Shown: positions 1 through 9,859 of the stretch, piece by piece
Layout of the letters: every line of letters begins with the position of its first letter
How positions within the stretch are numbered: the first letter of the stretch is position 1
Source: Candidatus Kuenenia stuttgartensis
GTDB taxonomy: Bacteria; Planctomycetota; Planctomycetia; Pirellulales; UBA1268
DNA: 37,375 nucleotides
Direction of reading: 5' to 3'
NCBI GenBank assembly: GCA_945877135.1
Contig: CAMCQY010000023.1
Span: 1 to 37,375 of the forward strand
Translations under genes and position numbers: made by a program
The notes under the pieces: generated by a model
What the model saw: only the letters and a program-made list of their open reading frames with translations
Databases searched by the model: none
What the model was told of the DNA's origin: nothing

Positions 1-30
1 AACCAGCCGACGGACGTCGGCCAAGCGAAA

Positions 31-45
31 ATGGCAGGATGCCAT
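31..45. repeat. GGCAGGATGCC mini-hairpin, copy 1
   Basis: This is a perfect palindrome with ATGGCA and TGCCAT arms around a GGA loop. The 11-bp core GGCAGGATGCC occurs again at 23872-23882 and, inverted, at 37187-37197 and 37227-37237, always outside genes. The surrounding stretch 1-281 has no convincing gene. It also holds a tandem 11-bp duplication (GCGACTCACGA at 110-120 and 121-131) and a partial repeat of the copy's right flank near 243-257. Confidence 0.55.
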
Positions 46-104
46 GTTTCGCGTGAAGGTTGCCGCTGAGGAGCCGGTCGGAGGCACGCGCAGGAGTCCG
101 GTGA

Positions 105-1409
<1,305 letters not shown>

Positions 1410-1561
1410 AAGCCTCGACTCCGTGGCCCATCCCACTCCATCCCTTCGCTGTGGCGAGCGAATGGCATGTCGGGCTTGTCCGTCGGGCGCGCGTCGCACT
1501 ACATTTGCGGGTCTGCCGAACGGCCCTACGAAGGAGTTTTCGGCCCGAAGTCGGAGTTGCC

Positions 1562-1924
1562 ATGCAGTTCGAGCCACCATTCCCGTTCGCTGTCCACTTG
1601 ATTGCAGCCGGCGCTGGGCCGCCGCCCGGGCCGCTGGAGCTGCTCATCACGTACCTGCCGATGGCAATGATCGTGATGGTGGCCTGGCTGTTGCTCTACC
1701 GACCCGAACGCGAACGCATGCGGAAGCAGCAGGATTTGCTCGCCGGACTCAAGAAAAATGATCGCGTCATCACGACTTCCGGCATCTATGGCACCGTGGC
1801 GAATGTCGATCGCGAGGCCGATCGCATATCGCTGCGGGTCGATGAGGCTGGGAACGTGAAGATTGCCGTCACGGTGTCGAGCATTGCCAAGGTGCTGGGC
1901 GACAGCGCCTCCCCCGAATCCTGA
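1562..1924 (+). CDS. yajC: Sec translocon accessory subunit YajC
   Basis: This small inner-membrane protein associates with SecDF and the SecYEG channel. The 120 residues show one membrane segment at about 28-45 (LLITYLPMAMIVMVAWLLLY), then a charged stretch (RPERERMRKQQDLLAGLKKNDRV) and a small beta-rich domain with the family motif DRVITTSGIYGTV. The ATG at 1562 is preceded by GGAG at 1553-1556, five bases away. It lies 152 bp after tgt and 68 bp before secDF. The stop codon lies inside the first unit of a 14-bp tandem repeat that fills the spacer to secDF. Identification rests on the membrane segment, the motif and the operon position. Confidence 0.95.
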   Translation: MQFEPPFPFAVHLIAAGAGPPPGPLELLITYLPMAMIVMVAWLLLYRPERERMRKQQDLLAGLKKNDRVITTSGIYGTVANVDREADRISLRVDEAGNVKIAVTVSSIAKVLGDSASPES

Positions 1925-1982
1925 AAACAGAACCCAGACAACAAAACCCAGACAACAGAACCCAGAAACCAGAATCCTGAAA
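1913..1982. repeat. Five 14-bp tandem units spanning the yajC stop and the yajC-secDF spacer
   Basis: Units start at 1913, 1927, 1941, 1955 and 1969. The inner three read ACAGAACCCAGACA, ACAAAACCCAGACA and ACAGAACCCAGAAA. The outer two, CCCGAATCCTGAAA and CCAGAATCCTGAAA, differ from each other at one base. The first unit contains the yajC stop codon TGA at 1922-1924, and the last ends ten bases before the secDF ATG. The tract is A- and C-rich and nearly free of T. Confidence 0.9.
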
Positions 1983-1992
1983 CGAGAACGGT

Positions 1993-4900
1993 ATGAACAG
2001 CTTCCCGATCGTGATCCAGTTGTTTGCCCAGGCTGCCGACATGGCGGCTGCGGCCACCACCGTACCGACGGCGACCGTGCCGTGGTGGCGGGAGCCGTGG
2101 GCCGTCTGGGGCATCACCCTGCTCACGGTTGCGGGGCCGACGCTGCTCTCGTGGCTGCTGTCGAAGCAGTTGCGGGCTGCTGACATGTGGGGCCGCCTGG
2201 CGACGGTGCTCGTCGCGCTCACGGCAGGCGCCGTGGTGACATGGCTCGGCTGGCCACCGCGACTGGGTATCGACCTCAAGGGCGGCGTGATTCTCGTCTA
2301 CGAGGTCGATGCCTCCCGGCAGGCAGCCGGGCAGGTTGACGACTGTGTGGGGAGAATCGAGCAACTGCTCGCCAGCCAGGATGGTCGGAAGGGGACCGTG
2401 TCGCGGATGGCCGACAATCGCATTGCGGTGCGGCTCGAGACGGCGGATGCAGCCGCCAGAGAGTCCTTTTTGAAGGGGGTGGAGCAAGTCGACTTCGGCG
2501 ATGCTCGGGTTCGACTGGCGGGTCAACGAGCTGGTGCCGAGGCGATCGACCTGGAGTACGACGTGGCGGGACGATCTTCCCCCGTGGACATGGACAAGCT
2601 GGTGGCGGCCGTGAGCCGCCGCGTGAATCCGGGCGGCCAGAAGGAAGTGACCGTCCGCCGCTATGGCATCGATCAACTCGAGGTGATCGTGCCCGAGGTC
2701 GATCAGTCGGAGGTCGATCTCATCAAGCGGGTGGTGTCGAGCGCTGGCGTGCTCGAGTTTCGAATCACCGCCAATCCCGAGGATCCCAGGCACAAACAGG
2801 TCATCGAACTGGCCAGCCGTTCCCCGGGCACGACCGTGACCGAGGGTGGCCGGCAGATCGGCCGCTGGGTGCAACTCGACACCGCCAAGATCAACCCTGC
2901 CGAGGATGGCGGCCTCGTCACCCGCACGATGCCGGACGGCCGCGTGGAGGTGCTGGTGGTTCTCGACCGCTTTGACGTCACCGGAGGATACCTCTCCCGT
3001 GCGTCATCCAGTTACGACAGCAACCTGCAGCCCTGTGTCAATTTCTCGTTCAACTCCTCGGGGGCGGCACTCTTCGGCACGCTCACCGGCCAGAACCTCC
3101 CAGATCCGGCCAACCGGCTCACGAGTCGGCTGGGCATCCTGCTCGACGACACGCTCCTGTCGGCGCCGACGATCCGCAGCACGATCTCCGGCGATGGCCA
3201 GATCACCGGCAGCTTCAAGCAGTCTGACGTCGATTTCCTGGTGGGCGTGCTCAACGCCGGCAGCCTCCCGGCGGCCCTTGTGAGCGAGCCGATCAGCGAG
3301 CAGAAGATCAGCCCCCAGCTCGGTGCCGACACGATCCGTTCCGGTGCCCGCGCGATGCTGCTGGCGACGATCGTGGTGCTTGCCTTCATGCTGGCCTATT
3401 ACCGGTTCTCCGGGTTCATCGCCGACCTGGCGGTGCTACTCAACATCCTGCTCGTCGTGGCGCTGATGGTCTCGCTCAAGGCGGCGTTCACGCTGGCCGG
3501 TCTCGCCGGCCTCGTCCTCTCCGTGGGCATGGCGGTCGATGCCAACGTGTTGATCTACGAACGCATGCGGGAAGAGACAGAGCGGGGCGCGGGGGTGCGC
3601 ACGGCGATCCGCAACGGCTTTTCGCGGGCCTTTTCCACGATCGTTGACTCCAATCTCACGACGCTGATTTCGGCGTTCGTGCTGTTTGCCATGGGCACCG
3701 ACCAGTTGAAGGGTTTTGCGGTCACGCTCATCCTCGGCCTCGTGCTCAACCTGTTCACGGCGGTGTTCTGCTCGCGGGTGGCTTTCGACCTCTCCGAGCG
3801 CAACGGCTGGCTGCGACGGCTGTCGATGGCGAAGATCTTCGGCGTTACCAACTTCCAGTTTGTCCGCTGGGTGCGGCCGGCAATCATCGGCTCGCTGGCC
3901 TTCATCCTGCTGGGACTGGCCGCGGCTGCCCAGCGTGGACAGGGGCTCTTCGACATCGACTTCACCGGCGGCACCAGCGTGCAGGTGGCGTTCAAGCCGG
4001 AGCAGACGCTCGACATCGCCGAGGTTCGGAAGGCTGTCGCCGTGCTGCCCGATGTCGCCGTGAGCGCCGTGAGTGCAGCGGATGTCGCCGACGGCACCCG
4101 CTACAAGATCGACACCTCGGTTCGGGATGATGCACAGGTTGAAGAGACGCTTCGAAAGGTGTTTCCAGGCCGCCTTGCCACCTATTCCATGGGCTTTGGC
4201 GAGATCGCATCGACAGGCGGACCGGACAAGCCTGCTCCCGAGGCTGGGGCGCTTGCCACGGCGGTGGCCCTCGACTTTCCCGAGAAGATCAACAGGCCCA
4301 CCCTGCGGGCCACGATCCAGGACGCTCTGCAGGCGGAGGGTGTCGCCGATGCCCCCTTCGAGTTGGAGCCGGACGCGGCCGAGACGAAGGGCGTTGCGAG
4401 CCGCACCAAGTCGTACCGCAACTGGGCTCTCTCCACGTCGCTCGACGTGCCGTCGGCTCGGCGTGTGGTGGAGCGGGTTGCCAAGAAGCTCTCCGACACG
4501 CCGGTCTATCTCTCGGCCAACTCGATCGGTGGAAAGGTGGCAGGCAACACGAAGATCACAGCACTCTACGCGATGCTGGCGAGCCTGTTGATGATCGTGC
4601 TCTATGTGTGGGTGCGGTTTCAAAATGTCGCCTTCGGTCTGGCCGCCGTGGTGGCGCTCATCCACGACGTGCTGGTGGCGGTGTCCTGCCTGGCGTTCAG
4701 CACCTACCTGAGCCGCTACCTCGGCTGGGCGTTGGTCGATGACTTCAAGATCAGCCTCGACGTAGTGGCCGCGCTGCTGACGATCGTGGGCTTCTCGATC
4801 AACGATACGATCGTGATCTTCGACCGGCTCCGCGAGCTGCGTGGCAAGAGCCCGTTCGTCACGGCCGACATGATCGACAAGGCGGTCAACCAGACCTTGA

Positions 4901-5130
4901 GCCGCACGATCCTCACATCCGGCACCGCGTTTCTGGCGACGTTGATCCTGTATCTGTTCGGTGGTCAGGGTATCCACGCCTTTGCGTTCACGATGCTCGT
5001 CGGCATCATCACCGGCACCTACAGCACGATCTACATCGCCGCGCCACTGGTGCTGTGGCTGCAGGAGGGCTCGGCCGCCGCCCGTCGCAGCCAACCGGCG
5101 ACGCGGTCAGCGCCGCAGCTTTCGGCCTGA
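1993..5130 (+). CDS. secDF: Fused protein translocase subunit SecDF
   Basis: SecD and SecF form a proton-driven membrane complex that pulls exported proteins through SecYEG. Here both lie in one 1045-residue chain. The SecD half has an early membrane segment, a motif near residue 90 (GIDLKGGV), a large periplasmic domain, and the membrane block with GMAVDANVLIYERMREE near 510. The SecF half begins near 620 with FDIDFTGGTSVQV at about 655 and GFSINDTIVIFDRLREL near 933. The SecF periplasmic region (about 655-850) is longer than in the E. coli subunit. Each half ends in a block of hydrophobic segments, fitting the 6+6 architecture. The ATG at 1993 follows the 14-bp repeat, with GAGAACGG as the only weak ribosome-binding candidate. 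Fused SecDF is also known in Bacillus and many planctomycetes. It was probably co-transcribed with yajC. Confidence 0.97.
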   Translation: MNSFPIVIQLFAQAADMAAAATTVPTATVPWWREPWAVWGITLLTVAGPTLLSWLLSKQLRAADMWGRLATVLVALTAGAVVTWLGWPPRLGIDLKGGVILVYEVDASRQAAGQVDDCVGRIEQLLASQDGRKGTVSRMADNRIAVRLETADAAARESFLKGVEQVDFGDARVRLAGQRAGAEAIDLEYDVAGRSSPVDMDKLVAAVSRRVNPGGQKEVTVRRYGIDQLEVIVPEVDQSEVDLIKRVVSSAGVLEFRITANPEDPRHKQVIELASRSPGTTVTEGGRQIGRWVQLDTAKINPAEDGGLVTRTMPDGRVEVLVVLDRFDVTGGYLSRASSSYDSNLQPCVNFSFNSSGAALFGTLTGQNLPDPANRLTSRLGILLDDTLLSAPTIRSTISGDGQITGSFKQSDVDFLVGVLNAGSLPAALVSEPISEQKISPQLGADTIRSGARAMLLATIVVLAFMLAYYRFSGFIADLAVLLNILLVVALMVSLKAAFTLAGLAGLVLSVGMAVDANVLIYERMREETERGAGVRTAIRNGFSRAFSTIVDSNLTTLISAFVLFAMGTDQLKGFAVTLILGLVLNLFTAVFCSRVAFDLSERNGWLRRLSMAKIFGVTNFQFVRWVRPAIIGSLAFILLGLAAAAQRGQGLFDIDFTGGTSVQVAFKPEQTLDIAEVRKAVAVLPDVAVSAVSAADVADGTRYKIDTSVRDDAQVEETLRKVFPGRLATYSMGFGEIASTGGPDKPAPEAGALATAVALDFPEKINRPTLRATIQDALQAEGVADAPFELEPDAAETKGVASRTKSYRNWALSTSLDVPSARRVVERVAKKLSDTPVYLSANSIGGKVAGNTKITALYAMLASLLMIVLYVWVRFQNVAFGLAAVVALIHDVLVAVSCLAFSTYLSRYLGWALVDDFKISLDVVAALLTIVGFSINDTIVIFDRLRELRGKSPFVTADMIDKAVNQTLSRTILTSGTAFLATLILYLFGGQGIHAFAFTMLVGIITGTYSTIYIAAPLVLWLQEGSAAARRSQPATRSAPQLSA

Positions 5131-5389
5131 TACGTACACGATGTCACAGGACCGATCAGGAGCCCAGGCGGCCGCGTCTGCGATAGGCAACGGCCGATAG
5201 GCAAACAGCCAACCAGGAAAACCTCGCCGGTTGTGCCGGCCCTGACGGCGATGCGGGGACGGCTGAAGGTGAAGCCTGCGGGCGGCGGCCGGCCGTGGCG
5301 GCGGTGGCGTTGCATACTCTCTTTGATGGGCCCATGAGGGCTGGCGCCAGCATCCAGGTGCCCCCGAGGGCTGCCTGCAAGGAGAGAGC

Positions 5390-6454
5390 ATGTCGCAATT
5401 CATGCATACGGTGCGGTTTGTCATCGGCATGGCCATGCTCGCCGCTGGTGTGGCACTGGCCCAGCCGTTTGCGGCGGCGGTGCTTGCTGCCCGGGGCGGC
5501 TTTGCGCCCGCGGCCTACGGGCCTGCTATCGCCCCACCAACGCCAGGCACGGAGTCGGGACTGTCTGCGATGATGATCGGCTCGGGTGCGCATGCGATCC
5601 CCGACCCGAGGCCGACTGAGGTGGTGGAAGTTCCGAGCGGTCCGCCGACGGCACCACCACCACCTCCGCCAGTTCCGCTTCCGGCATCGGGCCTTGATCT
5701 GTCGCCGGCATCGCCGCTGCTCGACGGCACCTACCGTTCTACGGTGGACATTCCTCCGCCCCCGCTGCTCGACGTCCATGCACCACCGCCGCTCTCCGCA
5801 GGATGGTCCGTGCACGACGTCGCCAGGCCGATGGCTCCCAGCCCGGCACTGCAGTCGGCGGCGATGCCCGCGGATTACGTCGTTCGCGATGGAGACGATC
5901 TCACTGGGATCGCTCTGAAAGTCTATGGGCATGCCGGTGCCGCGACCGCCATTTGGACGGCGAACAGGGATCGACTGACCGATCCTCAGGTGCTGCCTAT
6001 CGGACTGGCGTTGCGGCTGCCCCCTTCGTGGATGCTTCCTGCCGCCCACGCCGCAGCGGCGGGGGTGGCTGGTGCGGCAATCGAGCCCGCCTTTACCACG
6101 ACTCACAGCGGCGACCGTGCCGCAACTGGCGTCGCCGCTGATCCCAGGAGGTCGATGGCTCCCAGCGGGCCGGAGCCATTCTGGCTGCAGGGAGGGACTG
6201 CCCCGTCGCCGTCACCGTCCGCGATCCTCCCAACTGGCCCTGGCCAACGATCGATTCCGGAGGCGACCGCTGTCCCGTCGTCGCCAGCCCAGCGGCCCGC
6301 GACGGTGCGGGTTGGCATGGGGGATTCGCTCGAGTCGATTGCTGTCAGGTTCTACGGTGACAGGGCGATGGCATCGCGCATCTGGCTGGCGAACCGCGAT
6401 CGGCTTCGCAGCCCTGACCTGCTGGTGCCAGGCGCGGAACTAAGACTGCCCTGA
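5390..6454 (+). CDS. Exported or anchored protein with two LysM domains
   Basis: The 354 residues start with a hydrophobic signal or anchor (MHTVRFVIGMAMLAAGVALAQPFAAAVLAA). A low-complexity Pro/Ala-rich region follows, including a run of prolines near residue 90. LysM domain 1 covers about 163-212 (YVVRDGDDLTGIALKVYG ... ANRDRL ... LRLP). A second Pro/Ser-rich linker leads to LysM domain 2 at about 304-354, which ends the protein. LysM domains bind N-acetylglucosamine polymers such as peptidoglycan, so a cell-wall role is likely. No catalytic domain is present. The ATG at 5390 has a strong AAGGAGAG at 5379-5386. The 259-bp gap upstream of the gene holds a short duplicated GATAGGCAA and no recognisable RNA. 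The function beyond wall binding is unknown. Confidence 0.86.
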   Translation: MSQFMHTVRFVIGMAMLAAGVALAQPFAAAVLAARGGFAPAAYGPAIAPPTPGTESGLSAMMIGSGAHAIPDPRPTEVVEVPSGPPTAPPPPPPVPLPASGLDLSPASPLLDGTYRSTVDIPPPPLLDVHAPPPLSAGWSVHDVARPMAPSPALQSAAMPADYVVRDGDDLTGIALKVYGHAGAATAIWTANRDRLTDPQVLPIGLALRLPPSWMLPAAHAAAAGVAGAAIEPAFTTTHSGDRAATGVAADPRRSMAPSGPEPFWLQGGTAPSPSPSAILPTGPGQRSIPEATAVPSSPAQRPATVRVGMGDSLESIAVRFYGDRAMASRIWLANRDRLRSPDLLVPGAELRLP

Positions 6455-6507
6455 CTCGGTCAACGTTCGCCCTCGTGCGGTCACGTGAGTGTGAAGGCAG
6501 ACGCCGG

Positions 6508-7524
6508 CTACCGGGGCTTGCGAGCGAGCGCGAGGGCAAGGAATGTCTTGATCTGGTCTGCGACGTTGAGCGAAGGATCGTTTGCCAGTTTATCGCCCGT
6601 CAGGCTGGTGTCGGTCTGAATGAAGAAGGCAGTGCCGTCCGCCGGGTCCACGAGATCCTTGGCCTTGTCCATGGCCTTGTCTGCCGGCTGGCCCGCTCGC
6701 TGCTGGAACCATTCCCCCGGGCGGTAGCGTTTGAGCTGGTCGAACAGACGGATGGCGTCGCGATCGCCCTTCCCGGCCAGAACCAGGATCGGGATCCGGT
6801 GCTGGAGGGCATCGCTCGTCAGGGGGACCGACATTGAGATGCCCTTCGTGGCCCAGACCGGGCTGATGAGCGCGAGGGCCCGCACCTGCTGGCCCTGCGG
6901 CCCGGTTGTGGTCGGCGGCCAGTTCCAGTCTGCCGCTGTCCACATGGAAGCGAGTGTGGCCCCAAGGCCGCAGCCGACCACGCAGAGGTTGTCGATGTCG
7001 AGCGTGCCGGCCTCAGACTTCCGCTTGATCCAGTTGCGAACGGCCTCGATCTCGCCCCGCAGCGCGGATTGGTCACGGAGTCGGCCACCAGTCGCGGCCG
7101 CAATCGACTCGAGGTCGATCTTCTTGAGCATGCGTGGGTCGGCTGTATCTGCCTTCGCCCCGCTGCCCGTGAGGGCGGCAGGACGGGAGCCGCTGCCCCC
7201 GTGGCAGCGAAGATCGGGGGCCACGACGGCGCATCCTGCCCGCTGGAGGTTGCGGGCCAGAGTGTCTACGGTCTTGTGCGAGCCCTCCATGTCGTGAACC
7301 AGGATGACCGTGGCGACCGCCTTGGCATCATCGGGCACCGGGTAGTACCAGGCGGCGATCCGGATGCCGTCCGACGTTTCCAGTTGCAGTTCCTCGATGG
7401 TTGACCCGGTGGCGGCGGCCACCTCGGCTGCCCGGCTTTCGGGGGCTGAAAGCAGCAGAATGGTCGCCACGCACAAGCGACCACACCACCGCAGCAACAC
7501 TGTCGTGGGGAAGGGCATCGGCAT
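6508..7524 (-). CDS. Exported alpha/beta-hydrolase-fold protein lacking catalytic residues
   Basis: The 338 residues open with a signal peptide (hydrophobic VLLRWCGRLCVATILLLSAP, likely cleavage after SRA). The fold order is that of a dienelactone-hydrolase or lysophospholipase-like alpha/beta hydrolase: ATVILVHDMEGS (oxyanion strand), CAVVAPDLRCHGGS, a nucleophile-elbow strand and ILVLAGKGDRD (acid strand). The elbow reads VVGCGLGAT, so the serine of GxSxG is glycine. No histidine occupies the usual C-terminal position, where TDTSLTGDKL is found. I infer a pseudoenzyme, perhaps a binding protein. The ATG at 7524 has GGA five bases upstream; an in-frame TTG at 7533 and ATG at 7518 are alternatives. 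It converges on the LysM gene and diverges from the VWA gene. Confidence 0.82.
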   Translation of the reverse strand: MPMPFPTTVLLRWCGRLCVATILLLSAPESRAAEVAAATGSTIEELQLETSDGIRIAAWYYPVPDDAKAVATVILVHDMEGSHKTVDTLARNLQRAGCAVVAPDLRCHGGSGSRPAALTGSGAKADTADPRMLKKIDLESIAAATGGRLRDQSALRGEIEAVRNWIKRKSEAGTLDIDNLCVVGCGLGATLASMWTAADWNWPPTTTGPQGQQVRALALISPVWATKGISMSVPLTSDALQHRIPILVLAGKGDRDAIRLFDQLKRYRPGEWFQQRAGQPADKAMDKAKDLVDPADGTAFFIQTDTSLTGDKLANDPSLNVADQIKTFLALALARKPR

Positions 7525-7858
7525 ACTTTCCAAGACGCGGGGAGGGGACGACGCTCATTCATCTTTGTGGCAAAATCGCGCGAAGAAAGCTATCACTCGG
7601 CGTTTGCGCGGGGCAAGATGGGGCGGTTGACAGCGGCCCCTCCTGGCCATGAAAACAGCCGGCCGCGGCTTTTTTTGGCAAACCGACAGGGCAAAACGCC
7701 AAGAGACGGGGAATAAATAGCCCCCCTTGGTGAGAATCGATCAGGGCGGGCCCGCGGCTTGGGCCCGGCTTTGCGGTATCCTGACGGGAAGTCGAGCGCT
7801 TCGCGTCTGTGTGCGGTCGCTGGTGATGCGGGCGAGACTCCCCTGGAGCCTGTTGCAG
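7525..7858. other. Divergent intergenic region with structured leader of the VWA gene
   Basis: This 334-bp gap separates the minus-strand hydrolase-fold gene from the plus-strand VWA gene. On the plus strand it holds a GC hairpin followed by seven T (7657-7676). Further on is a second hairpin, in which CCAAG/CTTGG encloses GGGG/CCCC around an A/T-rich loop (about 7700-7733). The reading frame of the VWA gene stays open back to 7727, but family-like sequence begins only after 7859. I see no separate gene here. Confidence 0.5.
7657..7676 (+). terminator. Intrinsic-terminator-like hairpin upstream of the VWA gene
   Basis: AGCCG (7657-7661), loop GCCG and CGGCT (7666-7670) form a short GC stem followed directly by a run of seven T (7670-7676). 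No plus-strand gene ends nearby, so it could be an attenuator or end a short untranslated transcript. The stem is only five pairs, so strength is doubtful. Confidence 0.4.
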
Positions 7859-9853
7859 ATGGAACCTCTTCATACCGGAACGTCGGGCGGGTTCCTGCCG
7901 TCGGTCAAGCGTTGGTGGCAGGAATACACCGGCGAGGAAGATACTCCTTTCGATGGAGACAGCCCAGCCTGGTTGATCAGCCTGTTGATCCACGTGGTCG
8001 TGCTGGTGTCGCTGGCGCTGGTCGCCCTGCGGGAGCCGTCTCGCTCGTCACCCGCGATCACGATCATTCAATCGCCGGAGGCGGTCGAAGAAGTGCTCGA
8101 CACGCCCCGTGAGATGGCGGTTTCAGATGAACAGGAGGCAGAAGCCGGTGCCGTGAGCGAGGAGAGCCAGATGGAGGTGGCGCAGGCCCTCGCGCCCACG
8201 CTCTCCGAACAGTCGGTGGTTCCGGTTGAGGTGGAGTTGGACGTGGCCAGTGACATCTCGGTCGAACCCCTCGACGTGATTCCCACGGCGGACACCATCG
8301 ACGAAACCTTCATCGTGAAGGGAGCCGTCGGTGCGGGGGCCACGGGGGCGGCGGGGGCCGTTGACCGGCTCACGGGCGAGATCGCCGCGTCGCTGGACCG
8401 TCACCCCACGGTCGTCTGCTGGGTGTTTGACCAGTCGGTGAGTCTGGCCGGCCAGCGGAAGGAGATTGCGACCCGTCTCGAGCAGGTGTTTGAAGAACTC
8501 GGCGTCAACCGCTCCGCCGCACACAGGCCCGACCTCAAGAACATGGTCGTCTCATTCGGCAAGAGCGCGAAACTGGTGACGAAGGCGACCGACGACGCAA
8601 CCGCGGTGATCAAGGCGATCGAATCGATTCCCGTCGATGATTCCGGTGTCGAAATGACCTTCACGGCGATTCGCAGCGCCGCCCAGGAGGCGAGTATTTT
8701 TCGGCGGGCACCGCGAAGGAACGTGATGATCGTCGTGTTCACCGATGAGGTGGGCAACGACCAGAATGAGACCGACAAGACCGCCGCGTTTTGCCGGACA
8801 CTCGGCATCCCGGTGTATGTCGTCGGCGTGCCGGCTCCTTTCGGCACGAAGGATGTGAAATTCAAGTTCGTCGAATTCGACACCAAATTTGATCAGGACG
8901 TGCAGTGGGCCGTGGTGGAGCAGGGGCCCGAGACACTCTATCCCGAGGTGGTTCACATTCGTTCAGAAAACCTCGCCGACGAGGCGATCGACTCTGGTTT
9001 CGGCCCCTTCAGCCTCTCGAAACTCTGCGCTGCGACCGGCGGCATCTACTTTGCCGTTCACGCCAACCGCGGGACGCAAGGCAAGGTGAACAGGCAGGAC
9101 ACCGCGGCGATGTCGTCGCAGTTGCGGTATTTCTTCGATCCCGAGGTGATGCGGAATTACCAGCCGGACTACCTGTCGGCCGCCACTATCGACAAGATGC
9201 TCGCCGGCAACCGCGCAAAAAAGGCGCTCGTCGAGGCCGCCCGATCGGTCGAGATCAGTCCGATGGAATCGCCCACGATGACCTTTCCACGCAAGGACGA
9301 CGGTGCGCTGGCGTTGCTGTTGAGCGACGCGCAGAAGATGGCGGCTCGCATCCAGCCGCGGATTGACGTCCTTGCAGAGTTGCTCAAGTCGGGGCTCCCC
9401 GATCGTGATGCCGTCACCGAAAAGCGGTGGCAGGCCGGCTACGACCTGTCGCTCGGCCGGGTGCTGGCCCTCAAGGTTCGGACCGACACCTACAACACCA
9501 TGCTCGCCCAGGCGAAGTCGGGTATGAAGTTCAAGGATCCCAAAAATGACACATGGGTGCTCGAAGAAAGCACCGACGTCTCAAAGGCGGGTTCGCAGAC
9601 GGAAAAGATATCGCAGCAGGCCATGATGCTGCTGGAGCGAGTGGTGCGGGATCACCCCGGCACGCCCTGGGCATTGCTCGCTGCCGAGGAGTTGCGGCGG
9701 CCGCTCGGGTATACGTGGGTTGAGCGGCATACGGGCGTCAACAACCCAAAGATGGGCAACGGCGGCGGCGGTGGTGTGCCCGGGGCTCGGCCCGACGATA
9801 AGAAGAAGATGCTCGCCGCCCCCAAGCCGAAGCGGCCGCTGAAGAATCTGTGA
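7859..9853 (+). CDS. Membrane-anchored von Willebrand factor A domain protein
   Basis: The 664 residues have one membrane segment near 39-61 (AWLISLLIHVVVLVSLALVAL), an acidic linker (runs of Glu/Ala, about 85-140) and a VWA domain from about 182. The metal-binding motif is intact as DQSVS in VVCWVFDQSVSL, and FTDE in MIVVFTDEVGND fits the later acidic position. After the VWA domain comes a mostly helical region, ending in a Gly-rich and Lys/Pro-rich tail (GGGGGVPGARPDDKKK). The protein probably sits in the inner membrane and binds a partner through a metal ion. The ligand is unknown. I chose the ATG at 7859 (GGAG at 7845-7848); ATG 7826 and an earlier start at 7727 are possible. A two-hairpin repeat starts seven bases after the stop. 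Confidence 0.86.
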   Translation: MEPLHTGTSGGFLPSVKRWWQEYTGEEDTPFDGDSPAWLISLLIHVVVLVSLALVALREPSRSSPAITIIQSPEAVEEVLDTPREMAVSDEQEAEAGAVSEESQMEVAQALAPTLSEQSVVPVEVELDVASDISVEPLDVIPTADTIDETFIVKGAVGAGATGAAGAVDRLTGEIAASLDRHPTVVCWVFDQSVSLAGQRKEIATRLEQVFEELGVNRSAAHRPDLKNMVVSFGKSAKLVTKATDDATAVIKAIESIPVDDSGVEMTFTAIRSAAQEASIFRRAPRRNVMIVVFTDEVGNDQNETDKTAAFCRTLGIPVYVVGVPAPFGTKDVKFKFVEFDTKFDQDVQWAVVEQGPETLYPEVVHIRSENLADEAIDSGFGPFSLSKLCAATGGIYFAVHANRGTQGKVNRQDTAAMSSQLRYFFDPEVMRNYQPDYLSAATIDKMLAGNRAKKALVEAARSVEISPMESPTMTFPRKDDGALALLLSDAQKMAARIQPRIDVLAELLKSGLPDRDAVTEKRWQAGYDLSLGRVLALKVRTDTYNTMLAQAKSGMKFKDPKNDTWVLEESTDVSKAGSQTEKISQQAMMLLERVVRDHPGTPWALLAAEELRRPLGYTWVERHTGVNNPKMGNGGGGGVPGARPDDKKKMLAAPKPKRPLKNL

Positions 9854-9859
9854 TCCGTG

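Noticed and set aside
3436-5094. A 552-codon minus-strand frame opposite secDF
   Set aside because: It mirrors the codon bias of secDF and lacks any recognisable domain.
7627-7655. TTGACA upstream of the VWA gene as a promoter
   Set aside because: The sequence at the correct distance (TGAAAA) is a poor -10 box, and a terminator-like hairpin follows at once.
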